This document shows positions 17,823 through 26,823 of a DNA stretch of 64,000 bases, piece by piece (positions within the stretch are counted from its first letter, which is position 1; every line of letters begins with the position of its first letter). The translations under genes and the position numbers were made by a program. The stretch lies in contig NZ_CP118610.1 of assembly GCF_028993555.1 (NCBI RefSeq), forward strand, positions 2,790,001 to 2,854,000, read 5' to 3'. The DNA is from Ensifer adhaerens. Lineage in GTDB: Bacteria; Pseudomonadota; Alphaproteobacteria; Rhizobiales; Rhizobiaceae. The notes beneath the pieces are model-generated. The model searched no databases, was not told the DNA's origin, and was given only the letters and a program-made list of their open reading frames with translations.

Positions 17823-19055
17823 ATGCCCCACAACTGCCGTTTCTGTTCCACGCCGCTCACGACCGTCGTTGCCGATCTGGGATCGACACCCTGGTCGAAT
17901 TCGTTCCTGGAGCCGACAGAGGAAGCGATCGCGCGCGAACGCGCATTTCCGCTGAAGGCGATGGTCTGTTCCGAATGCCTGCTGGTGCAGACGACGGAAA
18001 CCGTGCCGGCCGATGAGATCTTCACCGACGGCTACGCCTATCTCTCGTCGTTCTCGACAAGCTGGCTGGAGCACGCCCGCCGCTACGCCGACACCATGAC
18101 CGAGCGTTTCGGACTCGGCAATACGTCGCAGGTCGTCGAGGTTGCCTCCAATGACGGCTACCTGCTGCAATACTTCGTCGCCAAGGGCGTACCCGTGCTC
18201 GGCGTCGAGCCCGCTGCCAATGCGGCACGGATCGCCGAAGGCCGCAAGGTTCCAACCGAGGTGGCCTTCTTCGGCCGGGAAACCGCGACAGCGCTCGTCA
18301 ATCGCGGCATCCGCGCCGATCTGACCGCCGCCAACAACGTGCTGGCGCATGTGCCCGATATCGCCGATTTCGTCGGCGGCTTTGCCATCCTGTTGAAACC
18401 CGACGGCGTGGCGACGTTCGAGTTCCCGCATCTCCTGCGCCTCATGGAAGGCGTGCAGTTCGACACGATCTACCACGAACACTATTCGTATCTGTCGCTG
18501 GCCGCCGTCGAACGCATCTTCGCAAACGCTGGCCTGAAGGTCTTCGACGTCGAGGAACTCACGACCCACGGCGGTTCGTTGCGCGTCTTTGCCCAGCTTG
18601 CCACCGGCACGCGCGAAGCAACCGAAAGGCTCAAAGCCGTCCGCGAACAGGAAGCCGCTGCCGGTCTGATGCGGATGGAAACCTATGCTGCCTTCGACGC
18701 CCGCATCGCCGCCGTCTGCAAAGGGTTCAAGGAGTTCCTGGCGCGCGCCAAGGCCGAAGGCAAGACGGTGGCCGCCTATGGCGCCGCCGCCAAGGGAAAC
18801 ACTTTCCTCAATGTCTGCGGCGTGAAGCCGGGCGACATTGCCTTCGCCGTCGACCGCAACGATCTGAAGCAGGGCAAGCTGCTGCCGGGCACCCACATCC
18901 CGGTGCACGCCCCGTCCCACCTGCAGGTTGCGAAGCCCGATTATCTCGTCATCCTGCCGTGGAACCTGACCACGGAAATCGTTGCGGACAATGCTGCCAT
19001 CCGCGCCTGGGGTGGACAGTTCGTCGTTGCAATTCCGGAGCTGAAAATCTTCTGA
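17823..19055 (+). CDS. NovU/TylC3-like sugar C-methyltransferase
   Basis: 410 residues in three parts: an N-terminal zinc-binding domain (CRFCSTPL, then CSECLLVQT: four cysteines), a central SAM-dependent domain (VVEVASNDGYLLQYF; NNVLAHVPDIADFV; YHEHYSYLSLAAV), and a C-terminal Methyltransf_14 domain (AYGAAAKGNTFLN; VDRNDLKQGKLLPGTHIPV). This architecture belongs to enzymes that add a methyl to carbon 3 (or 5) of 4-keto-6-deoxy nucleotide sugars, as in novobiose and mycarose synthesis. It lies 8 bp behind rfbG, whose product is the expected kind of substrate. The expected product is a 3-C-methyl-branched CDP-deoxysugar (inference). Confidence 0.88.
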   Translation: MPHNCRFCSTPLTTVVADLGSTPWSNSFLEPTEEAIARERAFPLKAMVCSECLLVQTTETVPADEIFTDGYAYLSSFSTSWLEHARRYADTMTERFGLGNTSQVVEVASNDGYLLQYFVAKGVPVLGVEPAANAARIAEGRKVPTEVAFFGRETATALVNRGIRADLTAANNVLAHVPDIADFVGGFAILLKPDGVATFEFPHLLRLMEGVQFDTIYHEHYSYLSLAAVERIFANAGLKVFDVEELTTHGGSLRVFAQLATGTREATERLKAVREQEAAAGLMRMETYAAFDARIAAVCKGFKEFLARAKAEGKTVAAYGAAAKGNTFLNVCGVKPGDIAFAVDRNDLKQGKLLPGTHIPVHAPSHLQVAKPDYLVILPWNLTTEIVADNAAIRAWGGQFVVAIPELKIF

Positions 19056-19235
19056 TTTCCCAGCGCCGGGCGGAGGAAATGTGGACATCCTTCCGCCCGG
19101 ACCCCACGCCGGGAAGCGAAAATCCGCAATGTTCATCGCCTTGGGTTGGTCTGCCCCAAATTTGACGTGTTCCGATTGAAACTCGGCGACGGCGTGGGTT
19201 CCAACAGTTGCAAATCAGCACCCCAAGGAGGTGCA

Positions 19236-19973
19236 ATGTCCACTATTGACCTATGCCTTGTCGCCACCCGGCGACCGGATCTGCTTGCCCAGACGCTGGC
19301 CAGCTTCCGGGACAAGATCTTTCTCAGGCTCGAGCTGCGCGGCGCCTATCTCAACCTTGACCCAGTCTTCGGATCGCCCGACGATCAGAGCGCTTGCGTG
19401 GAGATCTTCCGCAGCCACTTCCCCGACGGCATCGTCTTCCAACCGGAGACCCCGGGCTTCTGCGCGGCTGTCGCGAGATTATGGTCAGCAACCAGCGCCG
19501 ACTACATTTTCCACCTCGAAGACGACTGGATCGCCCTGAGGGAAATGGACGGAGATCTGCTGACCCCCTTTGCCGTCCCCGCGATCACCCAGGTGTCGTT
19601 CCATACCGCAGACCAGAACTGGGATATCCGTCGCAAGGGACACTTCCACCGGCGAAACGAGTATGCGCGCCTCCTCGGGATCAAGATCCCGCTGTTTCGC
19701 ACTTTCCCGAAATTCACGACGTCTCCGTCCATCCTTCGCGGCGGTTTTGCGCGCCATTGCGCCGGGCTGATGGATTTTTCGCGTGACCCCGAGAAGCAGT
19801 TCTATTCCGGCGTCAACCCGGCAATGGAAACCTACGTCGCCCGGTCCAGGAACTACATCTTCTCGCCTGAGGCCCGCCCTGTCATCAAGGACATCGGACG
19901 GGAATGGCGCGAAAAACGCCGCATCCAGAAGGTGATCACCAACTCGACCTCGGTCTGGCGACAGAGCGCGTAA
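19236..19973 (+). CDS. Glycosyltransferase-like protein, probable polysaccharide gene
   Basis: 245 residues from the ATG at 19236, which follows a perfect AAGGAGGT site; the frame extends upstream but without a start signal of that quality. The N-terminus MSTIDLCLVATRRPDLLAQT is like GT-A enzymes, and FHLEDDWIALREMDG gives a DxD-type metal site. Further family assignment is uncertain. 180 bp after the C-methyltransferase, so it may have its own promoter. No membrane segments. Donor unknown; the neighbouring CDP-sugar pathway is a natural candidate. Confidence 0.7.
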   Translation: MSTIDLCLVATRRPDLLAQTLASFRDKIFLRLELRGAYLNLDPVFGSPDDQSACVEIFRSHFPDGIVFQPETPGFCAAVARLWSATSADYIFHLEDDWIALREMDGDLLTPFAVPAITQVSFHTADQNWDIRRKGHFHRRNEYARLLGIKIPLFRTFPKFTTSPSILRGGFARHCAGLMDFSRDPEKQFYSGVNPAMETYVARSRNYIFSPEARPVIKDIGREWREKRRIQKVITNSTSVWRQSA

Positions 19974-20044
19974 GCGCGCCTGACCTAGGCGCCGGTTCCT
20001 TCCGAAAGTGCATGCAAGCGGGACAGTCGCCCCGCTTGCGCTAC

Positions 20045-20147
20045 TGCATGTTTCCTGAAATCCCATTCGATTTCAGGATAAAAACATGCAGCAATTCAAA
20101 GTGCTACAGCGACCTTTGCGCGTCTAATAAGACGCGCGGCGCTGTAG
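20045..20147. repeat. Dispersed intergenic palindromic repeat, copy 1 (RIME-like)
   Basis: Two linked hairpins. The first is TGCATGTTT...AAACATGCA with an inner CTGAAATC/GATTTCAG stem (20045-20090). The second is CTACAGCG...CGCTGTAG with inner GCGCGTC/GACGCGC (20104-20147), joined by AATTCAAAGTG. Similar sequence recurs at 49657-49755, 52531-52586 and, degenerate, at 28120-28185. It lies between converging genes and may also act as terminator. Repeats of this kind are widespread in Sinorhizobium (recalled knowledge). Confidence 0.8.
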
Positions 20148-20152
20148 TACCG

Positions 20153-20920
20153 TTACACGGCCGGGGCAGCGTCCTTGCGCTGAAAGCCCTTGCTCGCCAC
20201 CATCAGGCTACGCGTATACTCCTCGCCAATGCGCCCGGCGACGAGATCCGCGGACGACAGGTGCTCGACGACGCGCCCGCCCTGCATGACTGCCAGCCGG
20301 TCGCACATATGGGTGACGACGCCGAGGTCGTGGCTGACCATGATGAAGGTGAGCTTGTGGTCACGCCGCACCTGTTCCAACAGGTTGAGCACCTCCGCCT
20401 GAACCGAAGCGTCGAGCGCCGAGGTCGGTTCGTCGAGAAGCAGGATCGAGGGTTCGAGGATCAACGCGCGAGCGATCGCGACCCGCTGACGCTGGCCGCC
20501 CGAGAGCTGGTGCGGATAGCGGAACCGGAACCCGGATCCGAGCCCCACCTCGTCGAGCGCCTTCAGGATACGGCGCTCGCCGTCGGCAACACCGTGGATC
20601 GCCAGGGGTTCGAGCAATTGCCGGTCGATCGTCTGGCGCGGATGCAGCGAACCATAGGGATCCTGGAAAACCATCTGCACGGCGCGATAGAAGGCCTTGT
20701 CGCGCTTGGCCCCCTTGAGAACACGATCATGGACCCGGATGGTGCCGCCCGTGACCGGGGCCAGACCTGCGATTGCCCGCAGCAATGTCGACTTGCCCGA
20801 TCCGGACTCACCGACGAGGCCGAAGGATTCGCCCGGCGCAATCTCGACGCTGACGTCGTTCAGCGCCTTGAACTCGTCATAGGTGACAGAGAGGTTCGAA
20901 ACGGAAACGGCTGAGGTCAT
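20153..20920 (-). CDS. dppF: Dipeptide/oligopeptide ABC transporter ATP-binding protein (DppF type)
   Basis: Cytoplasmic ATPase of a peptide importer, 255 residues from the ATG at 20920, which overlaps the stop of dppD as ATGA (GTG-type starts lie a few codons upstream). Walker A GESGSGKST, signature LSGGQRQR, Walker B ILLLDEPTSALD, H-loop VSHD; HPRQTIDRQLLEPL and a Dpp/Opp-type short C-terminus follow the family. Last gene of the operon; the second ATPase of the heteromeric pair. Confidence 0.88.
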   Translation of the reverse strand: MTSAVSVSNLSVTYDEFKALNDVSVEIAPGESFGLVGESGSGKSTLLRAIAGLAPVTGGTIRVHDRVLKGAKRDKAFYRAVQMVFQDPYGSLHPRQTIDRQLLEPLAIHGVADGERRILKALDEVGLGSGFRFRYPHQLSGGQRQRVAIARALILEPSILLLDEPTSALDASVQAEVLNLLEQVRRDHKLTFIMVSHDLGVVTHMCDRLAVMQGGRVVEHLSSADLVAGRIGEEYTRSLMVASKGFQRKDAAPAV

Positions 20921-21750
20921 CGTGCCCACTCCGGCTTGCGGTCGAGAACCGGCAGCGGATGACGATCGGAGCCGATCGCCGGCATGCAGTTCAGCAAACC
21001 TTGGGTATAGGGATGTTTGGCGTTGGCGAGTTCCGACGCCGCCAGTTCCTCGACGATCCTGCCGGCATACATGACGATCACCCGATCGCAGAAGGACGAG
21101 ACCAGGCGCAGGTCGTGCGACACGAAGATCAGGCCCATGCCGCGTTCGGCCACCAGCTTGTCGAGGATACCAAGCACTTCGAGCTGCACTGTCACGTCGA
21201 GCGCCGAAGTCGGTTCGTCGGCGATCAGGAGTTCCGGCCCGGCAACCAGCATCATCGCGATCATCGCACGCTGCCCCATGCCGCCCGAAACCTCATGCGG
21301 ATAGAGATCATAGACACGCTTCGGATCGCGGATCTGCACCGCCGCCAGCATGTCGAGTGCCCTCTCCCGGGCTTCGCCGCGGCTGACATTCTCATGCTGC
21401 CTGAGCGTCTCGACGATCTGCCGACCGATGCTCATGACCGGGTTCAGCGAATACTTCGGATCCTGCAGGATCATCGCGATACGCTGCCCCCTGAGGTCCC
21501 GACGGACCTTCGGCGATGCCGAAAGCAAATCGATGCCGTCGAAGGTGAGTTGCTTTGCCGTCACCTGTGCATGGCCTGGCGTCAGCCCCATGATCGCCCG
21601 GCCCGTCTGCGACTTGCCGGAACCGCTCTCGCCGACGATGCCGAGACGTTCGCGGCCAAGCGTGAAGGAGACGCCGCGCACGGCCTCGACGAGGCCGGTG
21701 CGGGTCGGGAACGAGACCTTGAGGTCTTCAACCTTCAGAAGCGCACTCAT
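20917..21750 (-). CDS. dppD: Dipeptide/oligopeptide ABC transporter ATP-binding protein (DppD type)
   Basis: 277-residue ATPase with Walker A GESGSGKSQ (Gln in place of the usual Thr after GKS, common in DppD), signature VSGGMGQR, Walker B LLIADEPTSALD and H-loop VSHD. The C-terminal ANAKHPYTQGLLNCMPAIG segment is the conserved OppD/DppD end that often carries an iron-sulfur site, although here only one Cys is visible. Overlaps both neighbours by 4 bp, a tightly coupled operon. Confidence 0.88.
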   Translation of the reverse strand: MSALLKVEDLKVSFPTRTGLVEAVRGVSFTLGRERLGIVGESGSGKSQTGRAIMGLTPGHAQVTAKQLTFDGIDLLSASPKVRRDLRGQRIAMILQDPKYSLNPVMSIGRQIVETLRQHENVSRGEARERALDMLAAVQIRDPKRVYDLYPHEVSGGMGQRAMIAMMLVAGPELLIADEPTSALDVTVQLEVLGILDKLVAERGMGLIFVSHDLRLVSSFCDRVIVMYAGRIVEELAASELANAKHPYTQGLLNCMPAIGSDRHPLPVLDRKPEWAR

Positions 21751-22691
21751 TGGCCGCTCTCCCGGGGATCGAGCGCATCGCGCAGGCCATCACCGAGCAG
21801 GTTGAAGCCGAGGCTGACGATCAGGATCGCAATGCCGGGCATGGTCGCAACCCACCACTGGTCGAGGATGAAGCGGCGGCCCGACGCAATCATCGCGCCC
21901 CATTCCGGCAGCGGCGGCTGTGCGCCGAGGCCGAGGAAGCCGAGGCCGGCCGCCGTCAGGATGATGCCGGCCATGTCGAGCGTGACACGCACGATCAGCG
22001 ACGACATGCACATCGGCATGACGTGACGGAAGACGATGCGAATGGGCGACGCGCCCATGAGCTGCACCGCCGAAATGTAGTCGGAGTTGCGCACCGTCAG
22101 CGTCTCGGCGCGGGCGATACGCGCATAGGGCGGCCAGGAGGTGATCGCGATCGCGATGACGGCATTCTCGATGCCAGGCCCGAGCGCTGCGACGAAAGCG
22201 AGCGCCAGGACCAGCTTCGGGAAGGCGAGGAAGATGTCGGTGATGCGCATCAGCACCGCATCGACCCAGCCGCCGGCATAGCCGGCGACCGCGCCGACGA
22301 TCAGGCCGATCGGTGCGGCGATAACAGCGACGAGCAGCACGACGGCAAGCGTCAGCCGCGATCCGTGGATCAGCCGCGAGAGGATGTCGCGGCCGAGATC
22401 ATCGGTGCCGAGCAGATAGCCGGGGGTTCCCGGCGGCATCAGCCGTGCATTGGCGAGATCGCCGATATAGGGCGAGTGCGGTGCGAGAAGATCCGCAAAG
22501 GCCGCAACGAAGACCAGCGCCAAGAGTATGAGCAGGCCGAGAACGGCGAGCTTGTTGGCAGCGAAGCGCTGCCAGGTCATGTAGGCGCGGCCGAGGCGAG
22601 CCTGGGTGCGCGACTGCGGACGATCGGACAGCAGCCATTCGCGGCGCGTCATGGGTCGTGTCGGGGGACGTGTCTGGGTAACGGTGCTCAT
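21747..22691 (-). CDS. dppC: Dipeptide/oligopeptide ABC transporter permease (DppC type)
   Basis: Inner-membrane permease of 314 residues. A cytoplasmic N-terminus with a basic stretch precedes the first membrane helix (LAVLGLLILLALVFVAAF), a periplasmic loop has LGTDDLGRDILSRLIHGSR (the DppC/OppC signature), and four to five further helices follow. The EAA loop for ATPase docking is in AVQLMGASPIRIVFRHVMPM. It ends in the typical LGFNLLGDGLRDALDPR. 4-bp overlaps with dppD and dppB. Confidence 0.9.
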   Translation of the reverse strand: MSTVTQTRPPTRPMTRREWLLSDRPQSRTQARLGRAYMTWQRFAANKLAVLGLLILLALVFVAAFADLLAPHSPYIGDLANARLMPPGTPGYLLGTDDLGRDILSRLIHGSRLTLAVVLLVAVIAAPIGLIVGAVAGYAGGWVDAVLMRITDIFLAFPKLVLALAFVAALGPGIENAVIAIAITSWPPYARIARAETLTVRNSDYISAVQLMGASPIRIVFRHVMPMCMSSLIVRVTLDMAGIILTAAGLGFLGLGAQPPLPEWGAMIASGRRFILDQWWVATMPGIAILIVSLGFNLLGDGLRDALDPRESGQ

Positions 22692-23749
22692 CGCTGGCGC
22701 GTCCTCGGGTCGAGCGTCCGGTAGAGAAGATCGGACAGGAGATTGATGCCGATGAAGACCGAACCGATGATGATGGTGCCGCCAAGCACGGCGTTCATGT
22801 CGGCATTCTGCAGCGAGTTGGTGATGTAGAGGCCGAGGCCCGGCCAGGCGAACACGGTTTCGGTCAGCACCGAGCCTTCGAGCAGACCGGCATAGGAGAG
22901 CGCGATGACGGTCACGAGCGGCACGGCAGCGTTCCTGAGCGCATGTCCCCAGATGATCCGGGTCTCAGACAGGCCCTTGGCGCGCGCCGCAACGATGTAT
23001 TCCTGCTGCAGCTCGTTGAGCATGAAGCTGCGGGTCATGCGGCTGATATAGGCGAGCGAGAAATAGCCGAGCAGCGAAGCCGGCAGGATGATGTGGCGGA
23101 AGACATCCCAGAGCACGTCCCATTGCCGCTGCCAGAGCGCGTCAAACAGGTAGAAGCCGGTGATCGGCGTGAACGTGTATTCGAAGACGATATCGATACG
23201 GCCGGGATAGGCGACCCACTTCATCCGCGCATAGAAGACGAGCAACGACAGAAGCGCCAGCCAGAAGATCGGCACGGAATAGCCGACAAGGCCGATGACG
23301 CGCACGATCTGGTCGGCGATACTGCCGCGCTTGACGGCGGCAAGCACCCCGAGCGGCACGCCGATCAGCGCGCCGATGAGCGTGCCGAGCGTCGCAAGCT
23401 CCATCGTCGCGGGAAACACCCGACGGATGTCGGTCATGACAGGATTGGTCGTCAGCACCGAAACGCCGAAATCACCGGTCAGCGCCTGACGGACATAAAT
23501 GAAGAACTGTTGGTAGAGGGGCAGGTTCAGCCCCATCGCCTCGCGCGTCCTTTCCACGACATGCGTCGGCGCCCGGTCGCCGAGGACGGCCAGAACCGGA
23601 TCGATCGGGATCACCCGGCCGATGAAAAAGGTGACGGCCAGGAGGCCGAGATAGGTCGTGACGACGACCACGAAAAAGCGCAGCACGGCTGCCGCAATCT
23701 TGCCGGGACGGGCGCGTTTGCGCCCGTCCACGGTCCCTGTTCCGCTCAT
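22688..23749 (-). CDS. dppB: Dipeptide/oligopeptide ABC transporter permease (DppB type)
   Basis: Inner-membrane permease with six helices, 353 residues from the ATG at 23749; a TTG at 23755 has a better-spaced AAGGA site and may be the true start. The first helix is in the VVVTTYLGLLAVTFFIGRVI region, followed by DPVLAVLGDRAP, the family Pro-rich motif. The C-terminal part has the EAA loop (ARAKGLSETRIIWGHALRNA) and ends IGINLLSDLLYRTLDPR. It is unusually rich in a long cytoplasmic insert (YPGRIDIVFEYTFTPITG), as in some rhizobial paralogues. Confidence 0.88.
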   Translation of the reverse strand: MSGTGTVDGRKRARPGKIAAAVLRFFVVVVTTYLGLLAVTFFIGRVIPIDPVLAVLGDRAPTHVVERTREAMGLNLPLYQQFFIYVRQALTGDFGVSVLTTNPVMTDIRRVFPATMELATLGTLIGALIGVPLGVLAAVKRGSIADQIVRVIGLVGYSVPIFWLALLSLLVFYARMKWVAYPGRIDIVFEYTFTPITGFYLFDALWQRQWDVLWDVFRHIILPASLLGYFSLAYISRMTRSFMLNELQQEYIVAARAKGLSETRIIWGHALRNAAVPLVTVIALSYAGLLEGSVLTETVFAWPGLGLYITNSLQNADMNAVLGGTIIIGSVFIGINLLSDLLYRTLDPRTRQR

Positions 23750-23791
23750 GCTCAAGGGAACGATCCTTTCGGTTTATTCCTTCGAGACGGC

Positions 23792-25432
23792 TTATTCTTT
23801 TGTGATACCGGCGACGAAGTTGGTGTCGAAGCTCGGACCGAGCTTCAGGCCCTTGACGTTGCCGCGATAGCCGGCGACTTCGGTCTGCTGGAAGATGATG
23901 ACGAACGGGCTTTCGCCGAGCACCGTCTTCTGCAGTTCCTTGTAGGTCTCGGCACGCTTGGCGCTGTCGCGCTCAAGCAGGGCGTCCTTGGTCTTCTTCG
24001 TCAGCTCCGGAACGTCCCAGGCGTTGCGCCAGGCGAGCGTCTTGTTCTTGCCTTCGTCGGAATTGTCGGGATTGCTGGTGAAGGTTTCGGCGTTGGAATT
24101 CGGATCGAAATAGTCCATGCCCCACTGACCGATATACATGTCGTGGTTACGGGCGCGGTACTTCGTCAGCGTCTGCTTGCCGTCGCCCGGGATGATTTCG
24201 AGCTTCACGCCGGCCTGGCCAAGCGTCTGCTGGAAGGATTCGGCAATGCCGGTGACCGGCTGGCCGTTGCGAACGTCCATGGTGACGGTGAAGCCGTCGG
24301 CAAGGCCGGCTTTGGCCAGCAGTTCCTTCGCCTTCGCAACGTCGAGCTTGTAGGGGTTCTCGTCGAGAGCACCCAGAACGCCCTTCGGCAGGAAGCTCTG
24401 GTGGATCTCGCCGATACCCTTGATGAGGGTCGAACCGATTGCATCGTAGTCGACCAGATACTTGAACGCTTCGCGCACTTCCGGCTTGGCGAGGTTGGCG
24501 TTCTTCTGGTTGAGGCTGATGTAGTAGACCGTGCCCTTCGGCGCATTCGTCGTGGCGAGGTCGGCATTCTTCGCGACGGCGTCGTAATCGCCCGGCTCGA
24601 GGTTGCGTGCAACGTCGATGTCGCCCGCTTCGAGCGCCAGGCGCTGGCCCGAGCTTTCCTTCATGTGGCGGTAGATGACGCGGGCGAGTTTCGCCTGTTC
24701 GCCGTAGTAGTTGTCATTGCGCTCAAGCACGATGACTTCGTTGGCGCGCCATTCGCGCAGCTTGAACGGGCCGGAACCGGCATAACCGGTCTTCAGCCAT
24801 TCATTGCCAAAGTCGTTGTCGTACTTGAAGTCGTCGCTCGGCGTGACCGCCTTGACGTTTTCGAGCACGAGCTTCTTGTCGAGCACGGCGCCTACCGTCG
24901 CTGTCAGGCAGTTGAGCACGAAGCTCGGTGCATAGGGCTGGTCGACGGTGAAGACGAAGGTCTGCGCGTCCGCAGCCTTGGCCTTTTCCGTCACGTTGTC
25001 GCCGTTAAGGCCGAACTGCGTGAGGATGAAGGCCGGGCTCTTGTCGAGCTTGACGGCGCGCTCGAACGACCATGCGACGTCCTCGGCGGTCACCGGGTTG
25101 CCGGAGGCAAACTTCAGGCCGGACTTCAGCTTGAACGTATAGGTCAGGCCGTCGTCGGACACGGTCCAGCTGTCGGCGAGGTCGCCGACGACCTTGGTCG
25201 TGTCGTTGATGTCGAGCCGCACCAGCATGTTGTAGGTGTTGCCGGTGATTTCAGCCGCGGTCAGCTCGAAGGCTTCGCCCGGATCCATGGAAATGACGTC
25301 GTCGATCGCGAATGCCTCGACCAGCGTGTCCTTCGGCGTTTCGGCAAACGCCGGTGCGGTCGCGGCCATCACCATGGCCAGCGCCGCAGAAGCGGTCAGA
25401 AGACGAAGACGTCCATTGAGCTTGTGCATCAT
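23792..25432 (-). CDS. dppA: Dipeptide/oligopeptide ABC transporter substrate-binding protein
   Basis: Periplasmic SBP_bac_5 protein of 546 residues. Start at 25432 (MMHKLNGRLRLLTASAALAM), giving a signal peptide ending APAFA and mature ETPKDTLVEAF; a GAGGGAA site lies upstream. Family features: DVISMDPGEAFELTAAEITG near the N-terminus, LKFASGNPVTAEDVAWSFER, and the late YIGQWGMDYFDPNSNAETF block. Binds a short peptide in the periplasm; the exact ligand is unknown. It lies between the dipeptidase and permease genes, so the imported peptide is probably cut by that dipeptidase. Confidence 0.9.
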   Translation of the reverse strand: MMHKLNGRLRLLTASAALAMVMAATAPAFAETPKDTLVEAFAIDDVISMDPGEAFELTAAEITGNTYNMLVRLDINDTTKVVGDLADSWTVSDDGLTYTFKLKSGLKFASGNPVTAEDVAWSFERAVKLDKSPAFILTQFGLNGDNVTEKAKAADAQTFVFTVDQPYAPSFVLNCLTATVGAVLDKKLVLENVKAVTPSDDFKYDNDFGNEWLKTGYAGSGPFKLREWRANEVIVLERNDNYYGEQAKLARVIYRHMKESSGQRLALEAGDIDVARNLEPGDYDAVAKNADLATTNAPKGTVYYISLNQKNANLAKPEVREAFKYLVDYDAIGSTLIKGIGEIHQSFLPKGVLGALDENPYKLDVAKAKELLAKAGLADGFTVTMDVRNGQPVTGIAESFQQTLGQAGVKLEIIPGDGKQTLTKYRARNHDMYIGQWGMDYFDPNSNAETFTSNPDNSDEGKNKTLAWRNAWDVPELTKKTKDALLERDSAKRAETYKELQKTVLGESPFVIIFQQTEVAGYRGNVKGLKLGPSFDTNFVAGITKE

Positions 25433-25481
25433 TTTTGTAAGTTCCCTCGTTTGCGCCCTTTCAGGCCCCTTCTTCATGGGT

Positions 25482-26537
25482 TCAGGCGGCCTCGTGCCAA
25501 GCCTGCCCCAGAACTCTCCACCAGTTCTCCCGGCATATCTTTGCCAGTTCGGCGTCACCATATCCGGCGCGTCTCAGCGCAGCGACGAGCGCCTGGCTAC
25601 CTGCAGCGTCGGCGATCCCCTCAGGGATCGTCGCGCCATCGAAATCCGATCCGAGCGCCACGCATTCGATCCCCATGCGCTCGACCATGTAGTCGACATG
25701 GCGGACCATGTCGGAAAGCGGCGTGGCGGCATTTTCCTGCCCATCGGCGCGCAGCATCGTCGTCGCATAGTTGAGCCCGACGAGCCCTTTGCTTTCCCGG
25801 ACGGCATCGAGCTGTCTGTCGGTCAGGTTGCGCGCAACCGCTGTCAGTGCATGGGCGTTCGAATGGCTGGCGACCAGCGGCTGGTGCGTGGTCTTCGCGA
25901 CGTCCCAGAACCCTTTTTCGGTGATATGGGCGAGATCGATCAGGATGCCCAGCCGGTTGCAGGCGCGCACCAGTTCGAAGCCTGCATCCGTCAGTCCCGG
26001 TGCTGTGTCCGGCGACTTCGGATAGGAGAACGGCACGCCATGGCCGAAGGCGTTGTGGCGGCTCCAGACGGGACCGAGCGAGCGCAGTCCAGCGGCATAG
26101 AAGGTTTCAAGTGCCGAAAGATCAGCGCCGATCGCTTCGCAACCTTCCATATGCAGGACGGAAGCAAAGACGCCGGCCTCGACCGCACCGCGGATCTCGT
26201 CGGTCGAGCGGCAGAGCTTCCACGCCCCTGCCCGGTCGAGGCGAACGGCGATGTCGGCGAGCTCCACGGCAATCGCCAGCGACGGCAGATGCTCGAGGGG
26301 TGCAGAAAGCGGAGTTTCGTAGTGACCATTCTCATCCGGCGTCTGCAGGACCAGATCGCCCGAGGGGACGTAGATCGCCGAAATGCCGCCGATGAGGCCG
26401 CCCGCTTTGGCGCGGGGTGCATCGATGTGGCCCTGATCGATACCGTCGACGAACTCGCGCACCGGATCAAAGCCCTTTCGGGCGTTCTGCCACAGGCGCA
26501 GAAGCACGTCATTGTGGCCATCGAAAACCGCCTGCAT
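25482..26537 (-). CDS. Membrane-type dipeptidase (peptidase family M19)
   Basis: Zinc-dependent dipeptidase of 351 residues, cytoplasmic (no signal peptide). Metal ligands are visible in order: FDGHNDVLLRL (His, Asp), LHMEGCEAIGAD (bridging Glu), VASHSNAHAL (His) and ALGSDFDGATIP (Asp). The family cleaves dipeptides, including some with D-residues, and acts like renal dipeptidase. First gene of the six-gene operon, 49 bp before dppA, suggesting that imported dipeptides are split inside the cell. AAGGAATTCAGG upstream is the likely ribosome-binding site. Confidence 0.9.
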   Translation of the reverse strand: MQAVFDGHNDVLLRLWQNARKGFDPVREFVDGIDQGHIDAPRAKAGGLIGGISAIYVPSGDLVLQTPDENGHYETPLSAPLEHLPSLAIAVELADIAVRLDRAGAWKLCRSTDEIRGAVEAGVFASVLHMEGCEAIGADLSALETFYAAGLRSLGPVWSRHNAFGHGVPFSYPKSPDTAPGLTDAGFELVRACNRLGILIDLAHITEKGFWDVAKTTHQPLVASHSNAHALTAVARNLTDRQLDAVRESKGLVGLNYATTMLRADGQENAATPLSDMVRHVDYMVERMGIECVALGSDFDGATIPEGIADAAGSQALVAALRRAGYGDAELAKICRENWWRVLGQAWHEAA

Positions 26538-26823
26538 TCCTGAATTCCTTCATCATTTCAGGGAGATCGAACGGGGCACCTACGGCCACGCCCGAAGAAA
26601 GATTGTCGCGATGCTAGTAAAAGGCCAAAGCCTTTTCAATGAATATCAGGGGGTTTTACCCAGGCCTGCCTGTAGCGAAATGTTGCATGATTGTCGCAGG
26701 CTCGCCGCCAAACGCAGGGTGCTGGACCTCCGAAGGTCCGCCAAGGGGTGAAAACATGCGATTTCTAATGCAAGGAGATGGCTCGGTTCGGATGATCGAA
26801 CTGTCGCGCCGCATGATGCGGCA

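Noticed and set aside
22943..25774. Very long plus-strand frame (943 codons) opposite dppB and dppA
   Set aside because: It is the antisense shadow of two clear transporter genes in high-GC DNA; its composition is not protein-like and it has no family motif.
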